Part shown: positions 1-7,391 of the stretch, piece by piece
Layout of the letters: every line of letters begins with the position of its first letter
Numbering within the stretch: the first letter of the stretch is position 1
NCBI RefSeq assembly: GCF_015707995.1
Contig: NZ_JAAGRY010000028.1
Location: 1 to 39,009 of the forward strand
Length of the DNA: 39,009 nt
Source: Microbacterium paulum
Lineage (GTDB): Bacteria > Actinomycetota > Actinomycetes > Actinomycetales > Microbacteriaceae
Reading direction: 5' to 3'
The notes under the pieces: model-generated
Seen by the model: only the letters and a program-made list of their open reading frames with translations
Told to the model about the DNA's origin: nothing
The model's database searches: none
Program-made: the position numbers and the translations under genes

Positions 1-53
1 CCCTCCGCCTGAGCCTTACGTCGCTCTTCACGCGACGCCCTATCGATAGCCAA
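1..53 (-). CDS. partial CDS, N-terminal 17 codons, unknown
   Basis: Reading the minus strand from a TTG at 53 gives an open frame to the window edge with a hydrophilic, basic start (M-A-I-D-R-A-S-R-E-E-R-R-K). A good ribosome binding site, AAAGGAAA, lies about seven bases upstream on the minus strand (around 61-68). An inverted repeat at 70-91 lies just upstream. The product cannot be identified from 17 codons. It would be the next cargo gene, transcribed in the same direction as the PIN/ImmA pair. Confidence 0.4.
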   Translation of the reverse strand, partial: MAIDRASREERRKAQAE

Positions 54-69
54 CAGTGTGTTTCCTTTC

Positions 70-91
70 GTAAGGAGACCCGGCCCCTTAC
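70..91. promoter_or_regulatory. inverted repeat upstream of the partial gene
   Basis: GTAAGG (70-75) and CCTTAC (86-91) are perfect 6-bp arms around a 10-bp spacer. The dyad lies directly upstream of the ribosome binding site of the gene starting at 53, the usual place for an operator. No regulator can be assigned. Confidence 0.35.
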
Positions 92-211
92 ACACACCAT
101 TTGACACGCTCCCAGCGAGTCACAGTTGCCAACTAGACCGGAACTTGTCAGGTCCCGTGAGAAGGGTTCAGCACCCCGTGGCGCGGAGTCTCCGCCAGGA
201 CCGCTGCCCGG

Positions 212-790
212 TCAAAAAGAGCGACCGCGGTTGAGGCGACGAATGCGCTCGTCGAGCGAGTCCCCGCCGGGCCAGCGCGAGCACCTACAGCGCATGGTGC
301 GTTGCGCGTCGAACACGTCCACATGGAACTGGGTGATCTCTTCGTCGGTGATGAGTCCGAGGGAGCATGCCTCCCAGAGCACTACGCACGCGTCCTTGAC
401 GTTCGCTGGGCCGAGCATCCCGTTGTGGCGAGCGAAGTCGAACGCACCGGCATCGTCGGTGACGAAGACGGCGCCGGCTTCGGCCGCCACCGCGATCGAC
501 TCCGCTTCCCCGAGGTGCTCGTCATCATCGTCCGTGCCACCAAGGAGAATCTTCAGCCGCAGGGTTTCTTTCAGGGGTCCCTCGACGGGTTCTCCCAGCC
601 ATGCCAAGTCCAAAACCGGTTGACACAGCGCCTGGCTCTTCGACATTCCGGCGCCGGCTCGGACCTCCTCGCGTACCTGCTCCACCCACCGGGGCTCGTC
701 GAAACCTGAGTAGGTTTCCTCTAGCAAGTCCAAACGCCCGGTCGCAGCGAAATGCTCGAGCGTGACCGTATCGAACAGGATCAGCGGCAT
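212..790 (-). CDS. PIN-domain nuclease, probable toxin of a HTH-ImmA/IrrE module
   Basis: 192 aa. The protein opens with a hydrophobic strand and an acidic residue (MPLILFDTVTLEHF, D7), then has GEAESIAVA (E95, E97) and FVTDDAGAF (D112, D113). This is the usual acidic constellation of PIN-like Mg-dependent ribonucleases. The ATG at 790 was chosen because the fold begins there; the frame stays open to 862 but that part is antisense-like and overlaps the upstream gene. It starts 13 bases after the stop of the HTH-peptidase gene and is surely co-transcribed with it. Known: PIN-like proteins beside Xre-COG2856 proteins have been predicted as toxin-antitoxin pairs. Inferred: this is the toxic nuclease, held in check by its partner. 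The substrate (tRNA, mRNA or other) cannot be read from sequence. Confidence 0.7.
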   Translation of the reverse strand: MPLILFDTVTLEHFAATGRLDLLEETYSGFDEPRWVEQVREEVRAGAGMSKSQALCQPVLDLAWLGEPVEGPLKETLRLKILLGGTDDDDEHLGEAESIAVAAEAGAVFVTDDAGAFDFARHNGMLGPANVKDACVVLWEACSLGLITDEEITQFHVDVFDAQRTMRCRCSRWPGGDSLDERIRRLNRGRSF

Positions 791-803
791 CGCTTGCGCC
801 AGC

Positions 804-1997
804 TCAGCCGGGGAAACCCGTGGAGAACGCGTCGTCCACGACGTCGACGGGATCGAACTCACCGAACACGACCGGCACCTCGGGCGCCGGCTCCGTCGGG
901 GTCAGCATCAAGATCACGTCCTCGATGGACATGCCGACCAGCCCCGCAATCGGCGCCGCACTCACCAGACCGTCACGATACGCACGCTTCAACGTTCCCA
1001 ACAGCTGCGTGGGCAACACACAACGTTCCGACAACTCGTCACTGCGGGACTGCAACACGACCTTCAGCCCCTCGTCCTCCACCGATTCTATGAACCGCGC
1101 ACGCCGCAAATCGATCAGCGCGTCCCGCCCGGCCGCGTTGATGTACCCGAGGTTGTGCAGCCGGTACACACAGGACAAGTAGGACCCGTCCAGCTCATCC
1201 ATCATCCGTGCCAGCGCTGGCGCGATCTGCCTCGTTGATTCCTTCACGATCCGAGCGACATCGTCGCGGTGCAAAAGGAACTCCGCGGCGAACATGTTCG
1301 CCCGCCGCTCTTCCGGACTCGACGAGGACACTTTCCCGTCGACGGTGATCCCGCCGTCCTCCCCCGCCAGCAGATGACCGAGCTCATGAGCCAGAGTGAA
1401 CAAAGAACGTTGCCGCTGCTGTGTCGAATTCACCACGATCGTGGGATACGACCGGTTCAGCAAGGCTGCGCCAATGACGTCCCCCGGGTACGACTCCACG
1501 ATCACGTCAATCCCGAAGTGCACGCCGAGCTCTTCCGCGAGTCCGACGAAGCGGCCAGCTCCCTTTTCATGGTCGTGGATGCTCGCACGCACCCAGTCCG
1601 CGAGTGCACGCGCAGCGGCAACCTCGTTCAGCCCGTCGACCTCGGGGACGTTCTCCCATGACGCGTGCCGATGCCGCCTGTCGGGCGGAAGCGCCAGTCG
1701 CAAATCCTGAATCTGGTTCACACGCGCCAATAGGGCACTGTCAGCCGCGTGCATCGTCGTGACGGAGCGCGCTGCGGCCGCGAGGGACGGCGACGCCTCG
1801 TCCTCTAGGAGCGACAATACCGAGATGCCCAGAGCCCGCGCGATCCGGGTCGCTTCGTTGGCTTTGACATTGCGTTTGTCGTTCTCGATCAACGAGTACG
1901 CCGACGCCGACAATCCGACACGTTCGGCGAGATCCGCCGCGAGCATTCCTGACGCTTCCCGCGCAGCACGAATTCGCGCCCCCATCGTTCCAGCCAT
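804..1997 (-). CDS. XRE-type HTH fused to ImmA/IrrE metallopeptidase
   Basis: 397 aa. Residues about 5-60 form an XRE helix-turn-helix (GARIRAAREASGM...LAERVGLSASAYSLIEND). A zinc peptidase domain follows at about 140-270, with the HELGH motif at 204-208 (FTLAHELGHLLAG) and a distal glutamate in SPEERRANMFAAEFLLH (about 229-230), as in ImmA/IrrE (COG2856). The C-terminal 130 residues are helical and unassigned. The start at 1997 gives the HTH at its normal place and fits a leaderless promoter; the frame continues to 2084 without domain support. Known: ImmA and IrrE cleave HTH repressors under stress. Inferred: this protein represses its own promoter and neutralises the downstream PIN nuclease, and peptidase activity may link release to a trigger such as phage or DNA damage. 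It could also be a stand-alone defence regulator. Confidence 0.8.
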   Translation of the reverse strand: MAGTMGARIRAAREASGMLAADLAERVGLSASAYSLIENDKRNVKANEATRIARALGISVLSLLEDEASPSLAAAARSVTTMHAADSALLARVNQIQDLRLALPPDRRHRHASWENVPEVDGLNEVAAARALADWVRASIHDHEKGAGRFVGLAEELGVHFGIDVIVESYPGDVIGAALLNRSYPTIVVNSTQQRQRSLFTLAHELGHLLAGEDGGITVDGKVSSSSPEERRANMFAAEFLLHRDDVARIVKESTRQIAPALARMMDELDGSYLSCVYRLHNLGYINAAGRDALIDLRRARFIESVEDEGLKVVLQSRSDELSERCVLPTQLLGTLKRAYRDGLVSAAPIAGLVGMSIEDVILMLTPTEPAPEVPVVFGEFDPVDVVDDAFSTGFPG

Positions 1998-2032
1998 GCA
2001 TGAATCGTAACAGCAAAATTGCGAAAATCGAA
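1998..2032 (-). promoter_or_regulatory. leaderless promoter of the HTH-ImmA gene
   Basis: Reading the minus strand, TGT-TACGAT (positions 2012-2004) is an extended -10 box and the ATG at 1997 begins exactly six bases after it, where transcription should start. A 17-bp spacer leads to a poor -35 (TTCGAT at 2032-2027), as expected for extended -10 promoters. No Shine-Dalgarno sequence is visible. The A+T-rich stretch would also be a natural site for autoregulation. Confidence 0.45.
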
Positions 2033-2366
2033 AGAGACATGCGGGGCGATGGCCAGCGCGTCGCCCGGGGTCAATGCAAACCACGCCGCCCCGGCCAGCT
2101 GCCCGATCACCGCGAGGAAAAGGGAGTGGCGGGGCTTCCCGCGACTATGGTCCGAATAGCTTAGAGCGACCAACCATCGTTAGACCAAGCTCTGGTCCGG
2201 GACAGATGCGCCGATGACAGCAAGGGCTGATACTCAAGCACCGAGAACTGCTCGAGCATGCCTACTAGCTCGGTTGGATCGGTTCGGTTACGGCCTGACC
2301 GTCAATACTTTCGTGACTACCCGTCGTCGCCGTCCAAGTTTGCTTCGGCCCCGGCGTCGATGGCCT

Positions 2367-2394
2367 GTGTAAGTTAAGGCGGCGGTACTTACAC
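2367..2394. promoter_or_regulatory. perfect 8-bp inverted repeat upstream of the HAD gene
   Basis: GTGTAAGT (2367-2374) and ACTTACAC (2387-2394) flank a 12-base G+C-rich spacer. The dyad sits about 80 bases upstream of the TTG start at 2477 and is A+T-richer than its surroundings. It is not followed by a U-run, so an operator is more likely than a terminator. Confidence 0.4.
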
Positions 2395-2476
2395 GCACAA
2401 CTAGCCGCGCCGCCCGCGCACCCTCGGCCCAAACTCTCCAGGGCTCGGTGCAACACAGATTGAGAGGAGGCGCATC

Positions 2477-2989
2477 TTGACTAGTGGCCCTGGCGCTCGG
2501 AGCGCACTGTTGACGCTCGACGTGGACGGCACAATCTCCCGGGTGTACCGCGAGGATGAATACTCACGACACCAAGACGACCCCGGGTGGCGTTCCTGGA
2601 TGGCCGTCGATGATGACCTGGTGAACGCGCTCGATGATCTCGCGCAGCGACCCGGCGTGCAGGTCGCATGGTTGACTACCTGGTCGCGCGATCAGGTCAG
2701 CTGGTTGATCCGCGGGCCGCTGCGCGGCAAGCTTGTCGGCCCGTACGTGCCGTGGCAGAACTGGCCTAAGCCGGGATGGCGGACGACGAGCCTGATCTCG
2801 CACATCCGGCAGACGAATCCAGACGCGGTCGTGTGGGCGGACGACCGCGCTCCCGGCGATGCCGAGCGCCGACTGACAGCCATGACGGAAGTCGCCTCGC
2901 TCGTGGTCCGCCCCGACAAGTTTGTAGGAATCACGCTCGCCCACGTCGTGCGCGTTGGCCAGTTCCTCGACGAGCACCTCGCACCGTAA
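2477..2989 (+). CDS. small HAD-fold phosphatase-like protein
   Basis: 170 aa. It has the HAD motifs in order: LTLDVDGTIS (nucleophile D15, acid D17), WLTTW (T67/T68, motif II), a lysine around 98 and VWADDR (D122, D123, motif IV). No cap domain is evident between motifs I and II, so it resembles the compact capless HAD proteins common in actinobacterial and phage genomes. The TTG start is set by GAGAGGAGG at 2462-2470, six bases upstream. It is convergent with the 3013-3390 gene, 23 bases away. Substrate unknown; 5'-nucleotidase or nucleic-acid end processing are family possibilities only. It lies in the cargo region of the transposon. Confidence 0.75.
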   Translation: MTSGPGARSALLTLDVDGTISRVYREDEYSRHQDDPGWRSWMAVDDDLVNALDDLAQRPGVQVAWLTTWSRDQVSWLIRGPLRGKLVGPYVPWQNWPKPGWRTTSLISHIRQTNPDAVVWADDRAPGDAERRLTAMTEVASLVVRPDKFVGITLAHVVRVGQFLDEHLAP

Positions 2990-3012
2990 TCCCCTGCCGA
3001 GTGCGGTGATCC

Positions 3013-3390
3013 TTATTCAGCCGGCAGGTCGGCCTTAGCGCAAGCGTGAGGTTCACAAAGCGCCCACACCCACATCCGGATTGTGTAAGTCCTGGCCGGA
3101 GCCCCGCACTCCTCGCAGGTCGTCGTGCTCTCCCACTCGGCTGCCAGAATGGCCTGGCTGAACTCTTCGTTGTAGTCGTACACGTCTTCGGTTGCTCGGG
3201 CGTAGAAGCTGAGTGCTCCGAACTTCGACTTGATCTGCTGAACGACGTAGCCCGGAGCGATCGCTGTTAGCCGCGCGTCCAGTCGGCCGAGAAGCGGGTA
3301 CCAGCCAGGGCCCACGTCGATGTTCTCCGGCCAGCCGGGCTCGATGCGAGCGATGATTCGCTGAATCTCTGGTGGAGTGCGCTCGGTCAT
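3013..3390 (-). CDS. conserved small protein with a zinc-knuckle-like C-terminus
   Basis: 125 aa, unrecognised. The C-terminal third has C92-x2-C95 and C112-x2-H115-x-C117 (CEECGAPAR...LCEPHAC), a pattern that could bind one zinc. The N-terminal part is a compact alpha/beta-looking domain with YPLLGRLDARL and KSKFGALSFYAR. The start at 3390 is fixed by AGGAG at 3396-3400. No signal peptide or membrane segment. It is a cargo gene facing the HAD gene; its role is not inferable from sequence. Confidence 0.65.
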   Translation of the reverse strand: MTERTPPEIQRIIARIEPGWPENIDVGPGWYPLLGRLDARLTAIAPGYVVQQIKSKFGALSFYARATEDVYDYNEEFSQAILAAEWESTTTCEECGAPARTYTIRMWVWALCEPHACAKADLPAE

Positions 3391-3473
3391 GGTGTCTCCT
3401 TCTTGATAGGAGTTCTCTTCGATTAACCTGCCGGTTGAGTCGGAGGCGGCGCTGTCGCCACGCCCACCGGAGA

Positions 3474-3986
3474 CTACGCGCCCTCTACCCCTCGTTTGCC
3501 ATCCCCCAGTTTCGAAGCGGGGGCCGCTGCCGAGTGTTGACCGCTGCAAACGGCGATCGCGGCTCGGGACTGTTGCCGCAGTCGAGAATGCTCACGGAAC
3601 GCGCGCCCCACGCGCAGACTGCGCATCACGGCCCTGTCGAAGCTAATCATTCCTCGACGGCGCCACTCGATGGCGGCGTGACCCCGAAATCCCGTGACCG
3701 CCCGTCGGCGCTCCATGAACTCGAGTCTTGGGAAAGGACCCGGCAATCCACCGGTGTCGGGCAGCAGATGGGTGAAGAGTTCGGCGAAGGTCGGACCGAC
3801 GCGCGTGCGGCGCCGAGTCTGCGCGATGAAGATGGCGGCAGCCAGTGCCCATTCCTCCGCGGTGTCATCGCCGGTGAACTCTTCGAACATGTACACCCAT
3901 TCAGTAGGCGGCGGACTCGTGATGTCCTGCCACCAGATCGGGAACGCCTCACACATGACGCACACCATCACATTTCGCGGTCGCAT
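3474..3986 (-). CDS. hypothetical protein of mobile-element type
   Basis: About 170 aa. The core reads as a soluble helical domain (FPIWWQDITS, EWALAAAIFIAQTR, FAELFTHLLPDTGGLPGP, HAAIEWRRRGMISF, RSLRVGRAFREHSR). From memory the PTFAELF...LLPDTGG...IEWRRRG pattern recurs in actinobacterial accessory regions, but I cannot name a family. The start is uncertain: ATG at 3986 is given; ATG 3956 and TTG 4097 are alternatives, the last adding a Cys-rich stretch. It is divergent from the XRE gene at 4153, with a palindrome at 4084-4109 between them, so both may share control. Confidence 0.55.
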   Translation of the reverse strand: MRPRNVMVCVMCEAFPIWWQDITSPPPTEWVYMFEEFTGDDTAEEWALAAAIFIAQTRRRTRVGPTFAELFTHLLPDTGGLPGPFPRLEFMERRRAVTGFRGHAAIEWRRRGMISFDRAVMRSLRVGRAFREHSRLRQQSRAAIAVCSGQHSAAAPASKLGDGKRGVEGA

Positions 3987-4083
3987 GCACGGGCCGATCC
4001 CGCGGCGCGACCGCCAGTCACCGGGATGGGCAGCACACGTGCAGGGAGTAGCGGAGCAATCCGACGAGGATGATGATTGTTTC

Positions 4084-4109
4084 GTATGGCCTCCCAAATT
4101 ATGCCATAC
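4084..4109. promoter_or_regulatory. operator-like inverted repeat between divergent genes
   Basis: GTATGGC (4084-4090) and GCCATAC (4103-4109) are perfect 7-bp arms with a 12-bp spacer, so the half-sites are 19 bp apart, nearly two helical turns. It lies upstream of the XRE gene on the plus strand and of the hypothetical gene on the minus strand. The adjacent XRE protein is the obvious candidate ligand. Confidence 0.45.
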
Positions 4110-4152
4110 CGATTAGGCCAAACAAGAGCACCGGGATCTAGACGCTTGGAAG

Positions 4153-4437
4153 GTGCGCCAGCGGAACGACGACTTGGAAGCAGATTGGGCTGCGTTCGCG
4201 CAGCGCTTCGCCACTTCCCTTCGCACTGCTCGCCACAAAACCAATCTGAGCCAGGAAGACGTGGCCTACCGCGCCGGGCTGACCCGGTACACATATCAGA
4301 AGTACGAGAAGGGCGAATCACGCCCCGGCCACCCGGCTAACCCGACGTTGCGAACTCTCCTGGCTCTCGCCCAGGTGCTCGGCATCGCCTTGACCGACCT
4401 GGTCCCGGATGACGCCCCCGATCTTCGAAGTCGCTGA
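4153..4437 (+). CDS. XRE-family HTH regulator next to tniQ
   Basis: 94 aa, essentially one XRE domain: FAQRFATSLRTARHKTNLSQ, EDVAYRAGLTRYTYQKYEKG (recognition helix), then NPTLRTLLALAQVLGIALTDLVPD, the typical last helices. GTG at 4153 is the first start after an in-frame stop at 4114; GGAAG abuts it, so initiation signals are poor. Its last 120 bases are antisense to the last 40 codons of tniQ. Known: Tn7-like and CRISPR-associated transposons often carry small Xre repressors controlling transposition genes. Inferred: a regulator of the element or of its divergent neighbour, through the palindrome at 4084-4109. Confidence 0.75.
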   Translation: MRQRNDDLEADWAAFAQRFATSLRTARHKTNLSQEDVAYRAGLTRYTYQKYEKGESRPGHPANPTLRTLLALAQVLGIALTDLVPDDAPDLRSR

Positions 4438-6366
4438 GCACCGTCCCGTCCCCTGCCTGACCCACGGTGCGTTGTCCGCCCAGCCCGGAACGATGCGCCG
4501 CGATACCACCCGAGATGCAGGTGCCGCCCGGACAGCACGCTCTACGACGTCCGCTCGTCGACCGGAGCGCGTGACGTGTCGCAGGAGCACCGCCTTCTCA
4601 CGGTAGGACGCCTCAGCGATCCCCTTTTCGAATCGTGCCTTCGATACCGTCGCTCCGCTCGATTTCGGCATTCGGACTGCGCTGTACATTGCGGCGCGGT
4701 GAACCGCCACGACGGTGGCCGCGGTCGCTTCCAGTTCCGCCGTTCGGCTTCCGCCTCCAGTGCCCACGACGAGTCCGATTAGCCCCTCGACCTGCTGGGA
4801 TTCGCTCTCGGCGAGTGCAGTTAAGCTGAGCGCGACGTCCGGGTGCGTCAGCGTCACGAGCAGGTCGACTGTCGGCGGATACAAGCGCGAGGTTCTGAAC
4901 CACCGCGCGTCAGTTTGCTCTTGCCAACTGTCGAGGATCAAACGCACCGCGAGGCCATATTCGCCCGTGTGCATCGTCACCCCGCGTCTCCAAAGGATTC
5001 CCGACATCGCTTGCTCGGCGCGATGGCACGCAGACGCACTGGGCAAGAATTCGTCTTCACCGAGGAAGTGCCATCGACGATGGCGAACGCAAAACCCTCC
5101 TCCCCTGCTAAACACTTCTGTGGGGCTCCGATCGCTGCATACCGAGCAGGCGGAGCGAGCGCGATCGACAATGTCGCACGTGCCGCAGCGTCGAAGCATC
5201 CATCCCACGTGGTGGCAGCGTCGAAACAGAAGGAATCGTGCCCGCTGCTCGGCGAAGTGTCCGGGATGCAGCGCACCGATTGCCTCAGTCGCAGATGTGA
5301 ATCGCGCGTTGGTCGACCTCGAGCTGTTGGCACCAACCGTCCGCTCCAAGTAATGGGTGAGCGCGATGAGATCGAGCGAGTTGGCGACGGCCAACCTCGC
5401 TAGGAAGCCTGCAGGTGTCTCCCCGGGCAGCGGAATCACACGACAGGGAAGAGTTCGCATGGCTACCTGGACGTCAGTTCCACGCGGTGGTTCAGCAAGA
5501 TGCGCCCTGATCGCCTTGACCCTCGGAAGCATGCGCATGGCAGCGGGCGTGAGTACGCAGCCGCCTTGCATAGTGACCGCGGATTTGCCGATCCAGAGTT
5601 CCCGCCCCTGGATTCTCAGGCCGTCGAAGACGTCTTCCACGGCCCGACGCCCTACAGAGTGCGCGGTGACTACACGATCGAACAGCATTGCCAGTGCGTA
5701 TCCACCAAGACCAGGCGACATCAGAACGTTCGCGAGACGATCATCGGTAAGACGAGCCGTGAGCGCGATCCGCCACGGAAACTGAAGGATCTCGTCACCC
5801 AAAGGGTCAGTTGCGCACCCACCTTCGAGGCTTCGCAGTTGCGTCAACTCCGCGGCCGCATCGACTTCGGGGGACCGATACGGCACACCACGAAGAGCGA
5901 GAGTTCCATTCAGCAGACGTTGCGCGAGCAGGTGCTTGTGCCTCCCCGACAGGGGAGTATCTCGGCCGTTTCCGTGCCACCTCCGGTGGCGCACGCAGAC
6001 CGGGCCGTGCATACGCGCGACCGTGATCTGATCGCCTCCCGCGCACCGTCTGCAGAGAGCGACAGCTACCGGAATCATGCGACAACTCGGGCATTCGACT
6101 TGTCGCGTGGCTCCACCATGTCCACAGGCGCGACCGCCGGATTCGCGGAGCAATGCACCATCCGGAAGCCCACCCAAAACCTCGATCTTCCGGAGAGCGC
6201 TTCTCGGTGTCACCCGGATGGGGAGGGTTCGATCCTCGCGTCGCAACGCCAGCCAGAGGTCCTTTTCGCCGATTGCATTTGCGGCGCAAAGCCGCGCCCA
6301 GTAGCTCGCCGCCGTTTCCCCCGGATACAGGCGAACGGAAATTGGAAGCCCGGGACGCGAGGTCAT
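4318..6366 (-). CDS. tniQ: TniQ-family target-selection protein with two tandem TniQ modules
   Basis: 682 aa. Module 1 opens at about 7-30 (LPISVRLYPGETAASYWARL) and has C92-x2-C95, C105-x2-C108 and C124-x2-H127. Module 2 opens at about 308-330 (CRVIPLPGETPAGFLARL) and has C394-x2-C397, C407-x2-C410 and C426-x2-H429. Spacings between the pairs (9 and 15 residues) are identical, and both end in CVRHRRWH. Known: TniQ/TnsD proteins recognise the target site and recruit TnsC. Inferred: a tandem duplication giving a dimer-like TniQ in one chain, with the C-terminal half (450-682) possibly binding target DNA. The start overlaps the tnsC stop (ATGA). The last 40 codons read through the antisense of the XRE gene, so the natural C-terminus may have been altered. 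Confidence 0.85.
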   Translation of the reverse strand: MTSRPGLPISVRLYPGETAASYWARLCAANAIGEKDLWLALRREDRTLPIRVTPRSALRKIEVLGGLPDGALLRESGGRACGHGGATRQVECPSCRMIPVAVALCRRCAGGDQITVARMHGPVCVRHRRWHGNGRDTPLSGRHKHLLAQRLLNGTLALRGVPYRSPEVDAAAELTQLRSLEGGCATDPLGDEILQFPWRIALTARLTDDRLANVLMSPGLGGYALAMLFDRVVTAHSVGRRAVEDVFDGLRIQGRELWIGKSAVTMQGGCVLTPAAMRMLPRVKAIRAHLAEPPRGTDVQVAMRTLPCRVIPLPGETPAGFLARLAVANSLDLIALTHYLERTVGANSSRSTNARFTSATEAIGALHPGHFAEQRARFLLFRRCHHVGWMLRRCGTCDIVDRARSACSVCSDRSPTEVFSRGGGFCVRHRRWHFLGEDEFLPSASACHRAEQAMSGILWRRGVTMHTGEYGLAVRLILDSWQEQTDARWFRTSRLYPPTVDLLVTLTHPDVALSLTALAESESQQVEGLIGLVVGTGGGSRTAELEATAATVVAVHRAAMYSAVRMPKSSGATVSKARFEKGIAEASYREKAVLLRHVTRSGRRADVVERAVRAAPASRVVSRRIVPGWADNAPWVRQGTGRCSATSKIGGVIRDQVGQGDAEHLGESQESSQRRVSRVAGA

Positions 6367-7391
6367 GCCGCACTCACAGGCGATCGCGATCGTCGCGGCT
6401 TGCCTGTGTGGAGCGTTGCGGCCGTCTGACGACGGGCAAGGTCGCGTTCGAATGCGGCCAAATCGAGCTTCTCGGTTCCGTCGTCCATCGCGCTCAGGGC
6501 AGCGAACTGCAAGAGGTCCTTTAGCAGTCCGATCTCGCCGCCCGTCAGCGCGTGAAGTGTCGGCGCCGCGGACAGAATCGATCCCAGCCGTTGCTCTGTC
6601 AGACTCAGCGAGCTCTCCATAGCGAGGAGCAGATCACCCCAGCGAGCCTTCTCCGCCGTCGAGATCAAAGGAAATGGTGAGGCCACGTGCACTTCGCATC
6701 GCTTCCCGATCTGCCCACCACGGGAGCCGTCGAGAAGCCCGGTCCCCTCAACTGCGATTCCGGCGTAGACGAACGTGCCTCCACATCGCTCGGAAAGCTG
6801 CTTGAGCATGTCTGATGCCTCGACGTTCTGCCGGTACTTCAGATCAAGGTGATGCACGTCGTCGACCAAGACGAGTTCGGTGGAGCATCTGCGCAGGGCG
6901 TTCGAGACCGCTTCCAGCAGGTCCCCGTAGGTCATCCTGCCGAGAACTGGGAGACCGAGGAACCGGGCGAACTCATGCATCAGAGCTTTGGCGGAGCACT
7001 GGGCCGGTACCGCGACATACACGACTGGGAGCATGCCTGGTCCCGCTGCCGGGTGGCCGGTGTCTCGCCGCCTGCGTTCGTGTGCTCTACCGATCTCGAC
7101 TAGCGAAGTAGTCTTGCCCTGGCCTGGCTCCCCCGAGAGGATCAGGCCTAGCTTCCCAACTCGTCGGTAGGCGTTGAGCATGACGCGATCCCGAACCGCT
7201 CGCTGGAAGGCTTCGAACTGCGGTGTCCGCACGAATGCGCCCGCCTGCGAGTATTGAGCCCGTCCCTGGTTGTACAACGCGCGGTCCCCGAAGCTCATGG
7301 CCCGAAGCTCCGCGGATGTGACCGGTGCCGGGCGCTCATACGCGGTGTCAACGTGCTCACGCCAGCCTTCCTTCGTCGCGATCTCGATCAT
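6363..7391 (-). CDS. tnsC: TnsC/TniB-type AAA+ transposition ATPase
   Basis: 342 aa. Walker A is GEPGQGKTT (87-95), Walker B LVLVDDVHHLD (173-183), and a sensor-1-like stretch GTFVYAGIAVEG follows, as in TniB/TnsC ATPases. Known: TnsC forms an ATP-dependent filament on DNA that bridges the TniQ target complex to TnsAB. It is joined to its neighbours by ATGA overlaps at both ends (tnsB stop 7388, tniQ start 6366), implying translational coupling and fixed stoichiometry. The size fits the family, and both Walker motifs look intact, so it should be active. Confidence 0.9.
   Translation of the reverse strand: MIEIATKEGWREHVDTAYERPAPVTSAELRAMSFGDRALYNQGRAQYSQAGAFVRTPQFEAFQRAVRDRVMLNAYRRVGKLGLILSGEPGQGKTTSLVEIGRAHERRRRDTGHPAAGPGMLPVVYVAVPAQCSAKALMHEFARFLGLPVLGRMTYGDLLEAVSNALRRCSTELVLVDDVHHLDLKYRQNVEASDMLKQLSERCGGTFVYAGIAVEGTGLLDGSRGGQIGKRCEVHVASPFPLISTAEKARWGDLLLAMESSLSLTEQRLGSILSAAPTLHALTGGEIGLLKDLLQFAALSAMDDGTEKLDLAAFERDLARRQTAATLHTGKPRRSRSPVSAA

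Larger units (their letters stand above)
1998..2476. other. 479-base intergenic region without a gene
   Basis: No convincing coding frame. It holds the leaderless promoter of the HTH-ImmA gene at its left end, a small GACCA/TGGTC dyad at 2183-2197, an 8-bp perfect inverted repeat at 2367-2394 and the ribosome binding site of the HAD gene at 2462-2470. The middle shows nothing else I can name. Confidence 0.6.

Noticed and set aside
126..709. Plus-strand open frames across the PIN gene
   Set aside because: Ser/Arg-rich antisense shadows; the minus strand has the PIN acidic residues and operon context.
1..4300. Transposon left end
   Set aside because: No outward-facing copy of TGTCCGATCTCAC or of the GTGAGACTCCGACA array was found. 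A 10-base match (ACTTTCGTGA) near 2327 stands alone and lacks neighbouring repeats.
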